DNA of 6,298 nucleotides from contig JAHIYG010000078.1 of NCBI GenBank assembly GCA_018815265.1, positions 1-6,298 of the forward strand, in the 5' to 3' direction. The position numbers and the translations under genes were made by a program. A model generated the notes under the pieces. That model saw only the letters and a list, made by a program, of their open reading frames with translations. It ran no database searches and was not told where the DNA came from. This DNA is from Candidatus Altarchaeota archaeon (GTDB taxonomy: Archaea; Altiarchaeota; Altiarchaeia; IMC4; SCGC-AAA252-I15). Positions 1 through 5,241 of this stretch are shown piece by piece (the stretch's first letter is position 1; every line of letters starts with the position of its first letter).

Positions 1-324
1 CTTTTTCTTTTCTTGTAGTGCTATTTCCCTGACTAACTTAGCCAGGTCTGAGCGCATGTCCTCAAATAGTATGTACAGCCTGAAAACCAAATAATAGGAT
101 ATTACAAGGCCCACAACAAATGCGGCGTCAAGGGGCCTTTGTATGCCGATAAGGTTTGAGATGGATGTGAAACTCTCAGGGGAGACGACGAAAACCAGGG
201 TTGAAACCCAGACAAAAACCCATAGCAAAAACATTGTAGGCTGTATTTTACCCTCCCTAAACCTGAGGATTACCCTGCTTAGGGCAAACAATGAAAACAC
301 CAGACCAAGTACCTGTATCAACAT
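1..324 (-). CDS. DUF2304 family membrane protein, C-terminus cut by the window edge
   Basis: Reading the minus strand from an ATG at 324 gives 108 codons open to the window edge, starting MLIQVLGLVFSLFALSRV. Three hydrophobic segments are visible, at about residues 1-18, 29-48 and 66-86. A charged RFREGK stretch follows the first, and the last is followed by RLYILFEDMRSDLAKLVREIA. This order matches DUF2304, a small archaeal and bacterial membrane family of roughly 110-125 residues, so only the last few residues should be missing. The start codon directly follows the TGA stop of the upstream GT2 gene, so the two are translationally coupled. In this family the common neighbour is a polyprenyl-phosphate glycosyltransferase, and the usual inference is that DUF2304 helps anchor it or handle lipid-linked sugar. 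No biochemical role can be read from the sequence itself. Confidence 0.85.
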   Translation of the reverse strand, partial: MLIQVLGLVFSLFALSRVILRFREGKIQPTMFLLWVFVWVSTLVFVVSPESFTSISNLIGIQRPLDAAFVVGLVISYYLVFRLYILFEDMRSDLAKLVREIALQEKKK

Positions 325-990
325 TCAATGCACCTTATTGTGGATTAACATACGCCAAAGGATTTTAAAACCATCCAACACCCCCGTTCCCCTCCCCTTG
401 GAATACAATGTATAGATTGTATGTACTTCAACCTCTTTTATTTTGAGATTCTTTGTCCTAGCCTCAAAAAGTATCTCAGACGACACCTCATATCTGTTTG
501 TCCGAAGCCGTATAGACTCGATGGCTTTCCTATTGAACGCCCTCAGTCCGCTTTGGCTGTCTTTTGATGTGACTCCAAAGACGATTCTTGTGAAGAGGTT
601 CAAACCCATGTTTCCTAGTCGTTTGACATAGGGCATCTCATGAGAGTTGATTGCGCGGATACCTATCACTAAATCCGCATCTTTGAGTTTCTCCAGAAGC
701 AGGGGTATATCGTGTGGGTTATGCTGTCCGTCTGCGTCGAATGTGATGAGTGCATCATATCCCCTTCTCCGAGCATATTCCAATCACGTCTCCAGTGAAG
801 CCCCTAAACCAACGTTTATTGTATGTTTCACTACTTCAACGCCTTTTTCCTTTGACACTTGATAAGTATCATCTGCGCTTCCGTCGTCAACGACTAAAAC
901 ATCAGCTTTAACAGTTTTCAATATACCATCTAATGTAGCAGATATTACCTTGCCTTCATTGTATGCTGGCAAAACAATGAGTGTCCTCAT
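325..990 (-). pseudogene. GT2 glycosyltransferase, dolichol-phosphate mannose synthase-like, interrupted by an in-frame TGA
   Basis: The frame runs 221 codons from ATG at 990 to TGA at 325-327, a normal length for single-domain polyprenyl-phosphate GT2 enzymes that load a sugar from a nucleotide sugar onto dolichol phosphate. Visible motifs are VLPAYNEG near the N-terminus, VVDDGSADDT around residues 33-42, the metal-binding DADGQHNP around residues 85-92, and the acceptor-region motif DSQSGLRAFNR. Codon 69 (bases 784-786) is TGA, between GLGASLET and LEYARRRGYD. Relatives normally read T-G-[LF]-EYA here, so GGA to TGA is the simplest change. Reading frame and protein similarity continue unbroken on both sides. 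It is therefore either a recent nonsense mutation or a base error. Restart at TTG 783 would lose the first half of the Rossmann fold and is unlikely to give an active enzyme. A TATA box lies 27 bases upstream of the ATG, which suggests a leaderless mRNA. Confidence 0.85.
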
Positions 991-1012
991 CCTAAGAAAT
1001 TAAATCCCTAAA

Positions 1013-1022
1013 GGATATAAGC
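1013..1022 (-). promoter_or_regulatory. TATA box for the GT2/DUF2304 operon
   Basis: On the minus strand the sequence GCTTATATCC is centred about 27 bases upstream of the GT2 ATG at 990. This is the normal archaeal distance between TATA box and transcription start, so the mRNA would begin at or very near the start codon. No Shine-Dalgarno sequence is visible before the ATG, which agrees with a leaderless transcript. Confidence 0.55.
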
Positions 1023-1049
1023 TGCAAATATATCCATGTGTCAGTAACA

Positions 1050-1060
1050 CAATATATAAG
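1050..1060 (+). promoter_or_regulatory. TATA box for the propeller/TPR gene
   Basis: The sequence CAATATATAAG has its TATA core at about 1052-1059, 26-33 bases upstream of ATG 1085. No ribosome binding site lies between them. The spacing supports leaderless transcription starting at ATG 1085 and argues against the earlier in-frame TTG 1064 and ATG 1076, which would be too close to the box. The AACAC just before it may be the BRE. Confidence 0.6.
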
Positions 1061-1084
1061 TCTTTGGCACCAACTATGTATAGT

Positions 1085-3640
1085 ATGAGGGTTTATGAGG
1101 TTCTACTGTTGGTTCTGATGTGTACGGACGTTTTAGCGATAGATTACCCTCCCCTAAATGAGGTATGGAATGTCAGTTTAGGGGGTGACGTCATTGACAT
1201 AAAAGACGTTGACAAAGACGGTAAACTCGACATTACATTAGGGCTTTTAAGGGAGCAGGGAAGCTATGCCTACCTCTTAGACAATGACGGAATTCTACAG
1301 TGGAGAAATAAAATATCTGTTATCTGGCCGGAAAACACACCCGGTACCTTTGTCGTGGATGACATAGATGAAAACAACAATACAGACTTGGTTGTTGGGG
1401 CAGTCGTAGAAGCCAAATCGTGTTATGGACAGCTATCTCCTTATGCTACCCCCATTTTTGTTTTGGAGAGGAATCCAAGCCTTGAAAACAATATGTTGAA
1501 ATGGGTGAACAGGGGATACGGATACCCAATAACACTTGATGTATCAGATGTGGTCGGAGACAGCAAAAAAGAAGTCATTATGGGAACACGACAGGGGATG
1601 GTATACATGCTTAATTCAGACGGGCAAGTTCTGATGAGATATCCAACAGATGGAACAGTCAACAGCGTCTTAGCCTCAGACCTTAACAACGACGGCAGAA
1701 AAGAAATCATATTGGGCACATTCCAGGCAATAGAATTGATAGATAGGGATGGAGCTCGGATTTGGAGGTACAACATCGGCTTGCCTGTGAAGAAGGTGTT
1801 TGCATATGATTTGACAGGCAACGGCTTGAAGGAGGTCCTGGCAACAGACGAAAACCACACATTATATGTGTTGAAGTCAGAAGGGGTCAGCCTCTTCAAC
1901 TACTCGCTTGATGCGATTAAGCCACCCATTACAGCCGGCGACTTTGACGGAGACGGGAAAAACGAAGCAGTCATCGCCTCCGGAGACAGAGTGTATGCAG
2001 TCGCTCAAAGCGGAAATCTTGTATTCATCCATGAAGTAGGCTATCCCGTTGTTGACCTATCCTCCGCATCGCTTAAAGGAGACGGAGTAACAAACATGCT
2101 TGTTTTGGGGGCCAGGAAACTAGTAAACTACGTGATAAACCCTGACTTTGTCGACGACGTAAAAGCAGACAAGTATCTAGAGACTGCACAAACCCAGTAT
2201 GAGGAAAAAGCATATGATTCAGCCCTGAAAAACGCAGTAAACGCACGCGAATATTATATGCGACTAAACGACAGCGTAGGACTCTATATCGCAGACAAAA
2301 TAGCCAATGAAAGCGATAGATACGTCAGAGCAAATAAACTGCTGTCTGACGCGGAAAAATACTATTCCGTTGGGGAATACAACACATCCAAGGACAACGC
2401 AGGTGAAGCCGAAAAAATATACATCTCCCTAAACGACCAAACCATGACGCAGAAGGCATTGGAACTGGCTAATAATGCGGCAGACCAGCTTGATGCAGAC
2501 TATTTCTATCTGCGGGCGCTCGAGTATTTCAGGGCTGGAAAATACTTTGACGGCAGCATATACGCGAAAAAATCCCAGGAAATGTATGAAAAACTAAACA
2601 ACACAGAAAAGGCAACATTAGCTGCGAAGCTTGTGGAAAACACAAGCCTGTACCCTAAAGCCAACGAAGCATACGACAAAGCAATGAGGGCATTTGAGGG
2701 GAAAGAATACGAGAAAACAATAGAGTATGCAGGCGAAGCAAGCACCATCTACGAGAAACTAGGCGACACATCAAGGAAAAAAACATCCGACTCACTTTCC
2801 GAAAAGGCAAAAGCCGAATTAGACAGACTAGAGAAAGTATTGACTGGAACAAGATACTATGGTTTGGGCGAATCCAAATTCAACCAAAGCAACTTCAACG
2901 GATGCATCGATGATGCTGGCAAAGCCAAAGAATATTTCCTAAACGCCTCGGAGACAGAAAAAACAAAGTCTACCGAAGCAATGATTATACGATGCGAGAG
3001 GGGGATTGAAGGGAAAAGATACGTTGAAAAAGCCAATGAACTCTACATTGCAGGACAATATGAGGAGGCAATAGACTACGCATCGAAAGCCAGGCAAATA
3101 TTTCGGGGAATAGACGACATAGACAGCGCACTATCAGCGTCGGATTTGATACTCGAAATACAAGAAGAACAAAAAAGACTACTAGCAGAGAAAGCAACAG
3201 ACGAAACAGACAGCAACCTAGTCACGATAGCGTTGGCGGTTGCAGTAATCCTAGTAGCTGCGGCAACAGGATACATCCTATATACTAAAAGGAAAAAAAC
3301 CAAACCTCCAGAAGACATTGAAGAGGAGACACCAGAGCCGGAAACTGAAAAAACAGACTACCTAGACATACTAGAGGAAATAGCAAAACAAAAACTCCCC
3401 GGAGAAGAACCACAACAAGAAACCCCAGAAACTGAAAAACCACCTCCAGATCCTGAAACACCATATGAACCAGAAAACCCCCCGCAACAGGAAACCCCAA
3501 ATCCTCCTGATACAGAGGAGAAACCACAGGAACCAAAAATAGAACAGTCTGAAACCACCTCAGAACATGAAAAAGCCGAAAAAATCAAGAAAGAACTTGA
3601 AGAGATAGACAAGGAAAAAATACACAAAAAAATAATCTAA
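1085..3640 (+). CDS. secreted single-pass membrane protein: seven-bladed FG-GAP-like beta-propeller, TPR-like repeats, transmembrane helix, acidic Pro-rich tail
   Basis: The product is 851 residues from ATG 1085, chosen from TATA spacing and because MRVYEVLLLVLMCTDVLA then forms a clean signal peptide. Residues 20-345 hold seven repeats of a D-x-D/N-x-D/N-G type calcium-loop motif followed by a short beta strand (for example DVDKDGKLD at 41, DLNNDGRKE at 199, DFDGDGKNE at 286). This is the mark of an FG-GAP/VCBS seven-bladed propeller; the third, fifth and seventh loops are degenerate. Residues 360-700 are helical, with six TPR-like units starting near 364, 416, 474, 526, 588 and 646, each rich in A/Y/G-x-Y patterns such as AIDYASKARQIF. 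A hydrophobic helix at 710-733 followed by KRKK indicates the propeller and TPRs face outside. The last 118 residues are a Glu/Pro/Lys-rich, probably disordered cytoplasmic tail ending in a charged helix. A role as an envelope binding or scaffold protein is inferred; no catalytic motif is visible. The methyltransferase gene follows after 13 bases. Confidence 0.85.
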   Translation: MRVYEVLLLVLMCTDVLAIDYPPLNEVWNVSLGGDVIDIKDVDKDGKLDITLGLLREQGSYAYLLDNDGILQWRNKISVIWPENTPGTFVVDDIDENNNTDLVVGAVVEAKSCYGQLSPYATPIFVLERNPSLENNMLKWVNRGYGYPITLDVSDVVGDSKKEVIMGTRQGMVYMLNSDGQVLMRYPTDGTVNSVLASDLNNDGRKEIILGTFQAIELIDRDGARIWRYNIGLPVKKVFAYDLTGNGLKEVLATDENHTLYVLKSEGVSLFNYSLDAIKPPITAGDFDGDGKNEAVIASGDRVYAVAQSGNLVFIHEVGYPVVDLSSASLKGDGVTNMLVLGARKLVNYVINPDFVDDVKADKYLETAQTQYEEKAYDSALKNAVNAREYYMRLNDSVGLYIADKIANESDRYVRANKLLSDAEKYYSVGEYNTSKDNAGEAEKIYISLNDQTMTQKALELANNAADQLDADYFYLRALEYFRAGKYFDGSIYAKKSQEMYEKLNNTEKATLAAKLVENTSLYPKANEAYDKAMRAFEGKEYEKTIEYAGEASTIYEKLGDTSRKKTSDSLSEKAKAELDRLEKVLTGTRYYGLGESKFNQSNFNGCIDDAGKAKEYFLNASETEKTKSTEAMIIRCERGIEGKRYVEKANELYIAGQYEEAIDYASKARQIFRGIDDIDSALSASDLILEIQEEQKRLLAEKATDETDSNLVTIALAVAVILVAAATGYILYTKRKKTKPPEDIEEETPEPETEKTDYLDILEEIAKQKLPGEEPQQETPETEKPPPDPETPYEPENPPQQETPNPPDTEEKPQEPKIEQSETTSEHEKAEKIKKELEEIDKEKIHKKII

Positions 3641-3645
3641 GGGGG
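3641..3645 (+). promoter_or_regulatory. ribosome binding site of the methyltransferase gene
   Basis: GGGGG directly follows the TAA of the preceding gene and lies 8 bases before ATG 3654. It resembles a Shine-Dalgarno core. Its presence here, and the lack of one before the leaderless first gene, fits a downstream gene in an operon. Confidence 0.45.
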
Positions 3646-3653
3646 AAATAGCC

Positions 3654-4355
3654 ATGGTAGAAAAACAGGTGGAGAAAAAACGAGGATTTCAGGAACTCCC
3701 CCCTAATGAAAAAACACAGATATGCAGGAACATCCGTTACTACGTCAGATTAGACAAAAAATCAGATGAAACCACACCCGTAACCTGGTCGCCAGATAAC
3801 CCATTCGGCATATTCTCGGGGGGATACACAAAAAACAGGAGAATGAGAGGCAGGGAAACGAACCCAGGATACAATGAACTGCACGGTGTAGACTTCAGGG
3901 GAGTAACCCGGGGACTCATGCAGAGATTTCCAGGAGAAACAATATCCGTACTAGACATAGGATGCGGAGCAGGCATATTCGGGATGGAGTTACAGATGGA
4001 AATGAACTCCGACGGAAAACAAAACGTGAAAGCGCGCGGAACAAACATAAGAGTCGAAAAATCAGCAATCCCAACAGATGTGATGATAGGTGAAAACCTG
4101 AAATATAACGACAACAGCTTCCACCTGGTAGTGACAACATACGCAGCAACAAAATACACTGGAAGACTAGACCTAGTACTTGAGGAGATGTACAGAGTCA
4201 CAAAACCCGGGGGGGAAGTCCACTTCCAAGGAGAATCAGAGATCATGTCAAAAGAAGCAATACAAAAAGCAATGCATGAATTCGAACAAAAACACAACAT
4301 AAAAATACAAGAAAAACAAGATGGCCTAGAAGCATACTGGTTCAAAAAACCATAA
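3654..4355 (+). CDS. class I SAM-dependent methyltransferase
   Basis: The product is 233 residues. A Rossmann methyltransferase core occupies roughly residues 75-200. Motif I, VLDIGCGAG, is at 99-107 and should bind S-adenosylmethionine. A region like LKYNDNSFHLVVTTYAA at 149-165 takes the place of the usual motif after the central strands. YRVTKPGGEVHF at 180-191 is the conserved loop before strand 5 of the methyltransferase type 11 group. The first 75 residues (many Arg/Lys, GGYTKNRRMRGRE) precede the core and may bind substrate; I do not recognise them. The substrate cannot be named. The C-terminus is complete and ends in TAA. It lies 13 bases after the propeller/TPR gene with its own GGGGG ribosome site, so the two are probably one operon. 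The only obvious oddity is the short stretch between motif I and the acidic-loop region, which makes a compact core. Confidence 0.8.
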   Translation: MVEKQVEKKRGFQELPPNEKTQICRNIRYYVRLDKKSDETTPVTWSPDNPFGIFSGGYTKNRRMRGRETNPGYNELHGVDFRGVTRGLMQRFPGETISVLDIGCGAGIFGMELQMEMNSDGKQNVKARGTNIRVEKSAIPTDVMIGENLKYNDNSFHLVVTTYAATKYTGRLDLVLEEMYRVTKPGGEVHFQGESEIMSKEAIQKAMHEFEQKHNIKIQEKQDGLEAYWFKKP

Positions 4356-4388
4356 AAGAAACACAGACTTAAAATCAAAAACAAACCA

Positions 4389-4398
4389 TTTAAATAAA
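4389..4398 (+). promoter_or_regulatory. TATA box upstream of the tRNA/hairpin locus
   Basis: TTTAAATAAA, preceded by a possible BRE (AAACCA), is centred about 27 bases before position 4420 and lies 34 bases before the degenerate tRNA-Gly copy that starts at 4427. This is the clearest archaeal promoter in the locus. It may drive one long transcript through both intact tRNAs, because tRNA-Gln has no AT-rich box of its own. Confidence 0.5.
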
Positions 4399-4426
4399 GA
4401 AACACTCTATATTGACTCTAAAACAC

Positions 4427-4538
4427 GCGTCTAGGGTCTAGCGGTACACACCAAAGACCAAAGGTCTTTGGGTGCGCTAAAAGAAGCCTAAGCTTCTTTT
4501 ACGCGTGACTTCAGCCGTTCAAACTGAAAACCCGGGTT
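4427..4538 (+). pseudogene. degenerate tRNA-Gly copy with a 59-nt hairpin insert in the D-loop
   Basis: Bases 4427-4445 and 4505-4538 align with positions 1 to about 53 of the intact tRNA-Gly at 4644-4714. The match begins GCGTCTA, runs through GTCTAGCGGT, then GTGACTTCAGC, and ends at CCCGGGTT in the T-arm. Between the two blocks 59 extra bases (4446-4504) interrupt the D-loop and fold into two hairpins. The anticodon loop has changed from CTTCCAA to CGTTCAA, so U33 is lost and no Gly anticodon remains in register. The 3' strand of the anticodon stem has also mutated. The T-loop, T-stem 3' strand and acceptor 3' strand are absent. It cannot make a normal tRNA. A good promoter sits just upstream, so the copy may still be transcribed. 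Confidence 0.75.
4446..4504 (+). repeat. twin-hairpin unit A inside the D-loop of the tRNA-Gly copy
   Basis: Two hairpins lie back to back. The first has arms 4449-4459 and 4463-4474 with loop AAA and one bulged G. The second, AAAAGAAGC, pairs with GCTTCTTTT (4479-4487 with 4492-4500) across loop CTAA. They are separated by CGCT, within GTGCGCT. GCG at 4441-4443 can pair with CGC at 4502-4504 to close the unit. Without this stretch the sequence reads GCGGT-GTGAC, against GCGGTATGAC in the intact gene: same length, one base different. Confidence 0.7.
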
Positions 4539-4643
4539 AAAAACATACAAACAACCCAAAAGCTCTTGAGCGACCCCTATAGGCTAAAAAGTCAAAAATA
4601 ATCACCCTTAAAAAACAATAAATGCATATAATTCTACCTCAAC
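4539..4643. other. AT-rich spacer before tRNA-Gly
   Basis: No gene is visible here. The sequence is A-rich, with one small inverted repeat (GCTCTTGAGC, 4562-4571). The stretch TTAAAAAACAATAAAT (about 4608-4622) could serve as a weak A/T box for tRNA-Gly, because it is centred close to 27 bases before 4644. It is clearly poorer than the box at 4389. Confidence 0.4.
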
Positions 4644-4714
4644 GCGTCTATGGTCTAGCGGTATGACTTCAGCCTTCCAAGCTGAAAACCCGGGTTCGAT
4701 TCCCGGTGGGCGCA
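4644..4714 (+). tRNA. tRNA-Gly (anticodon TCC)
   Basis: The 71-nt gene folds completely. The acceptor stem is GCGTCTA with TGGGCGC and discriminator A. The D-arm is GTC/GAC with GG in the loop. The anticodon stem is TCAGC/GCTGA around loop CTTCCAA, giving anticodon TCC, which reads GGA and possibly other GGN codons. The T-arm is CCGGG-TTCGATT-CCCGG. No CCA is encoded. A broken 5' copy lies upstream at 4427-4538, and a copy of the last 16 bases (TTCCCGGTGGGCGCAT) recurs at 4893-4908. The acceptor stem contains several G-T pairs, but all arms close. Confidence 0.95.
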
Positions 4715-4736
4715 TAGGACATAAAAAGATGTCCTA
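4715..4736 (+). repeat. hairpin directly after tRNA-Gly
   Basis: TAGGACAT (4715-4722) pairs with ATGTCCTA (4729-4736) across a six-base A-rich loop, giving an 8 bp stem beginning one base after the tRNA discriminator. It is not followed by a T run, so it is not a classical terminator. A similar hairpin follows tRNA-Gln at 5174-5193, which suggests a shared role at the 3' side of both tRNAs, for example in processing. Confidence 0.6.
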
Positions 4737-4753
4737 AACATCCATCGAGAGGC

Positions 4754-4771
4754 AAACCCGGAAAACCGGGT
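4754..4771 (+). repeat. T-arm-like fragment with its own inverted copy
   Basis: AAACCCGG (4754-4761) matches the T-stem 5' side of tRNA-Gly. It is followed by AAAA and CCGGGT, so that ACCCGG (4756-4761) and CCGGGT (4766-4771) form a 6 bp hairpin. The sequence may mark the left edge of a second, interrupted tRNA-Gly T-arm whose right part is at 4893-4908. Confidence 0.45.
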
Positions 4772-4775
4772 CCCT

Positions 4776-4825
4776 AAGAACAAGCAACGCTTGTTCTTGG
4801 GCGCAACTTTGCCAAGTGCAAAGTT
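4776..4825 (+). repeat. twin-hairpin unit B (first)
   Basis: AAGAACAAGC (4776-4785) pairs perfectly with GCTTGTTCTT (4789-4798) across a three-base loop. After the six-base linker GGGCGC, AACTTTGC (4805-4812) pairs with GCAAAGTT (4818-4825) across loop CAAGT. AGCG follows. The linker resembles the tRNA-Gly acceptor end GGGCGCA. A perfect ten-base palindrome, GCGTCGACGC (4827-4836), separates it from the next unit. Confidence 0.7.
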
Positions 4826-4837
4826 AGCGTCGACGCA

Positions 4838-4888
4838 CACGACAGACCAACTGTCGTGGCGCACAACAAGAAGCAAAGGCTTCTTGTT
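4838..4888 (+). repeat. twin-hairpin unit B (second)
   Basis: CACGACAG (4838-4845) pairs with CTGTCGTG (4851-4858) across ACCAA. The linker GCGCAC (4859-4864) follows, then AACAAGAAGC (4865-4874) pairs with GCTTCTTGTT (4879-4888) across AAAG. The linker is identical to the one inside the unit at 5241-5297, although the stems are unrelated. AGTG and then the tRNA-Gly 3'-end copy follow directly. Confidence 0.7.
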
Positions 4889-4892
4889 AGTG

Positions 4893-4908
4893 TTCCCGGT
4901 GGGCGCAT
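4893..4908 (+). repeat. second copy of the tRNA-Gly 3' end (direct repeat)
   Basis: TTCCCGGTGGGCGCAT is identical to bases 4700-4715, which are the end of the T-loop, the T-stem and acceptor 3' strands, the discriminator and one flanking base of tRNA-Gly. No 5' half is attached. A repeated tRNA 3' end downstream of an intact gene is the footprint expected of site-specific integration. The 5' copy at 4427-4538 stops almost exactly where this fragment starts in tRNA coordinates. Confidence 0.75.
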
Positions 4909-5003
4909 CGGAGTTTGCCGATGTGGGCGAACATAAGTTCGCACACGCGTCAGAGCTTTTAGCTCTGTCACGTGACAAAGGAGCAGCACGCACTTACATG
5001 CGT
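4906..5003. repeat. run of five short palindromes between the tRNAs
   Basis: In order: CATCGG/CCGATG (4906-4923); GCGAAC/GTTCGC (4927-4942), extendable by GTG/CAC past one mismatch; CAGAGCT/AGCTCTG (4951-4967); the perfect palindrome GTCACGTGAC (4967-4976); and ACGCA/TGCGT (4988-5003). Stems are shorter than in the flanking units, and linkers contain ACGCGT or GTGGG. These look like the same class of structure in a more decayed or more compact form. No credible gene lies here. Confidence 0.55.
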
Positions 5004-5037
5004 TCGCTTAGCCCCTCTGCACATCAGATGACTTCCT

Positions 5038-5171
5038 AGCCCCGTAGTGTAGTGGCCTATCACAGCCGGCTTTGGACGAACCCTTTTGCTGATGCAAAAG
5101 CGTTCACGGAAAAACCCGTGACCAGGTTCGGATGTTACCGGCGAACTCAGGTTCGAATCCTGGCGGGGCTA
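5038..5171 (+). tRNA. tRNA-Gln (anticodon TTG) with a 61-nt intron after position 37
   Basis: Exon 1 is 5038-5075 and exon 2 is 5137-5171, together 73 nt. The acceptor stem is AGCCCCG with CGGGGCT and discriminator A; an A1-T72 pair is typical of archaeal tRNA-Gln. The D-arm is GTG/CAC with GG in its loop. The anticodon stem is GCCGG/CCGGC with loop CTTTGGA, giving TTG. The T-arm is TCAGG-TTCGAAT-CCTGG. No CCA is encoded. The gene has no AT-rich promoter close upstream, so it is probably read from the promoters before tRNA-Gly. The tRNA-Gln 3' end is copied again at 5228-5312. Confidence 0.93.
5076..5136 (+). other. tRNA-Gln intron: bulge-helix-bulge sites enclosing two hairpins
   Basis: Both cuts fall after the second base of a three-base bulge, GG^A (5074-5076) and TT^A (5135-5137), as the archaeal splicing endonuclease requires. 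The central four-pair helix CTTT/GATG (5070-5073 with 5131-5134) has one T-T mismatch, so the bulge-helix-bulge is slightly relaxed. The intron-side helix is CGAACC/GGTTCG (5077-5082 with 5125-5130). Inside it are two hairpins, CTTTTGC/GCAAAAG (5083-5100) and TCACGG/CCGTGA (5104-5121), joined by CGT. The result is a Y-shaped intron with the same layout as the units at 4446 and 5241. Confidence 0.85.
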
Positions 5172-5173
5172 AC

Positions 5174-5193
5174 AGGGGGTCAAAAGACCCCCT
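5174..5193 (+). repeat. GC-rich hairpin after tRNA-Gln
   Basis: AGGGGGTC (5174-5181) pairs perfectly with GACCCCCT (5186-5193) around AAAA, two bases after the tRNA. No T run follows. It corresponds in position to the hairpin after tRNA-Gly at 4715-4736. Confidence 0.6.
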
Positions 5194-5209
5194 ACTACTC
5201 CATGCAAGA

Positions 5210-5241
5210 GTTCGAACCTGAGAGTTGACTCAGGTTCGAAC
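5210..5241 (+). repeat. 13 bp inverted repeat made from the tRNA-Gln T-arm
   Basis: GTTCGAACCTGAG (5210-5222) is the exact reverse complement of CTCAGGTTCGAAC (5229-5241), with a six-base loop. The right arm is a copy of the tRNA-Gln T-arm sequence (5146-5157), so the left arm is an inverted copy of part of a tRNA. This is the longest perfect stem in the locus. Confidence 0.7.

Noticed and set aside
784..786. UGA recoded as selenocysteine, tryptophan or glycine
   Set aside because: The GT2 family has no selenocysteine here, and reading UGA as sense would also remove the normal stop at 325-327 and fuse two genes. One isolated case fits mutation or error better.
3740..4405. Minus-strand 221-residue open frame opposite the methyltransferase
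   Set aside because: It is an antisense shadow. The plus strand encodes clear methyltransferase motifs, and the minus product is Ser/Cys/Phe-rich without domains.
4427..4908. Functional split tRNA made from the 5' and 3' Gly fragments
   Set aside because: The 5' fragment has lost U33 and a proper Gly anticodon, and no complementary leader pairing that would bring the halves together was found.
4655..4993. Minus-strand 112-residue open frame across the tRNA locus
   Set aside because: It overlaps the intact tRNA-Gly and the hairpins, has no promoter or ribosome site, and its length is explained by GC-rich palindromic sequence.
5010..5015. 5' fragment of tRNA-Gln (AGCCCC) upstream of the intact gene
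   Set aside because: Only six or seven bases match, which is within chance for this composition.
4715..5037. CRISPR array
   Set aside because: There is no direct repeat of constant sequence. Only the hairpin geometry recurs, spacing is irregular and no cas gene is present.
4791..5039. Plus-strand 82-residue open frame through the hairpin array
   Set aside because: It crosses several inverted repeats and the start of tRNA-Gln, has a Ser/Thr/Ala-biased product with no family resemblance, and no initiation signal.
5174..5193. Bacterial-type intrinsic terminator after tRNA-Gln
   Set aside because: The GC-rich stem is strong but is followed by ACTACTCC, with no T run.
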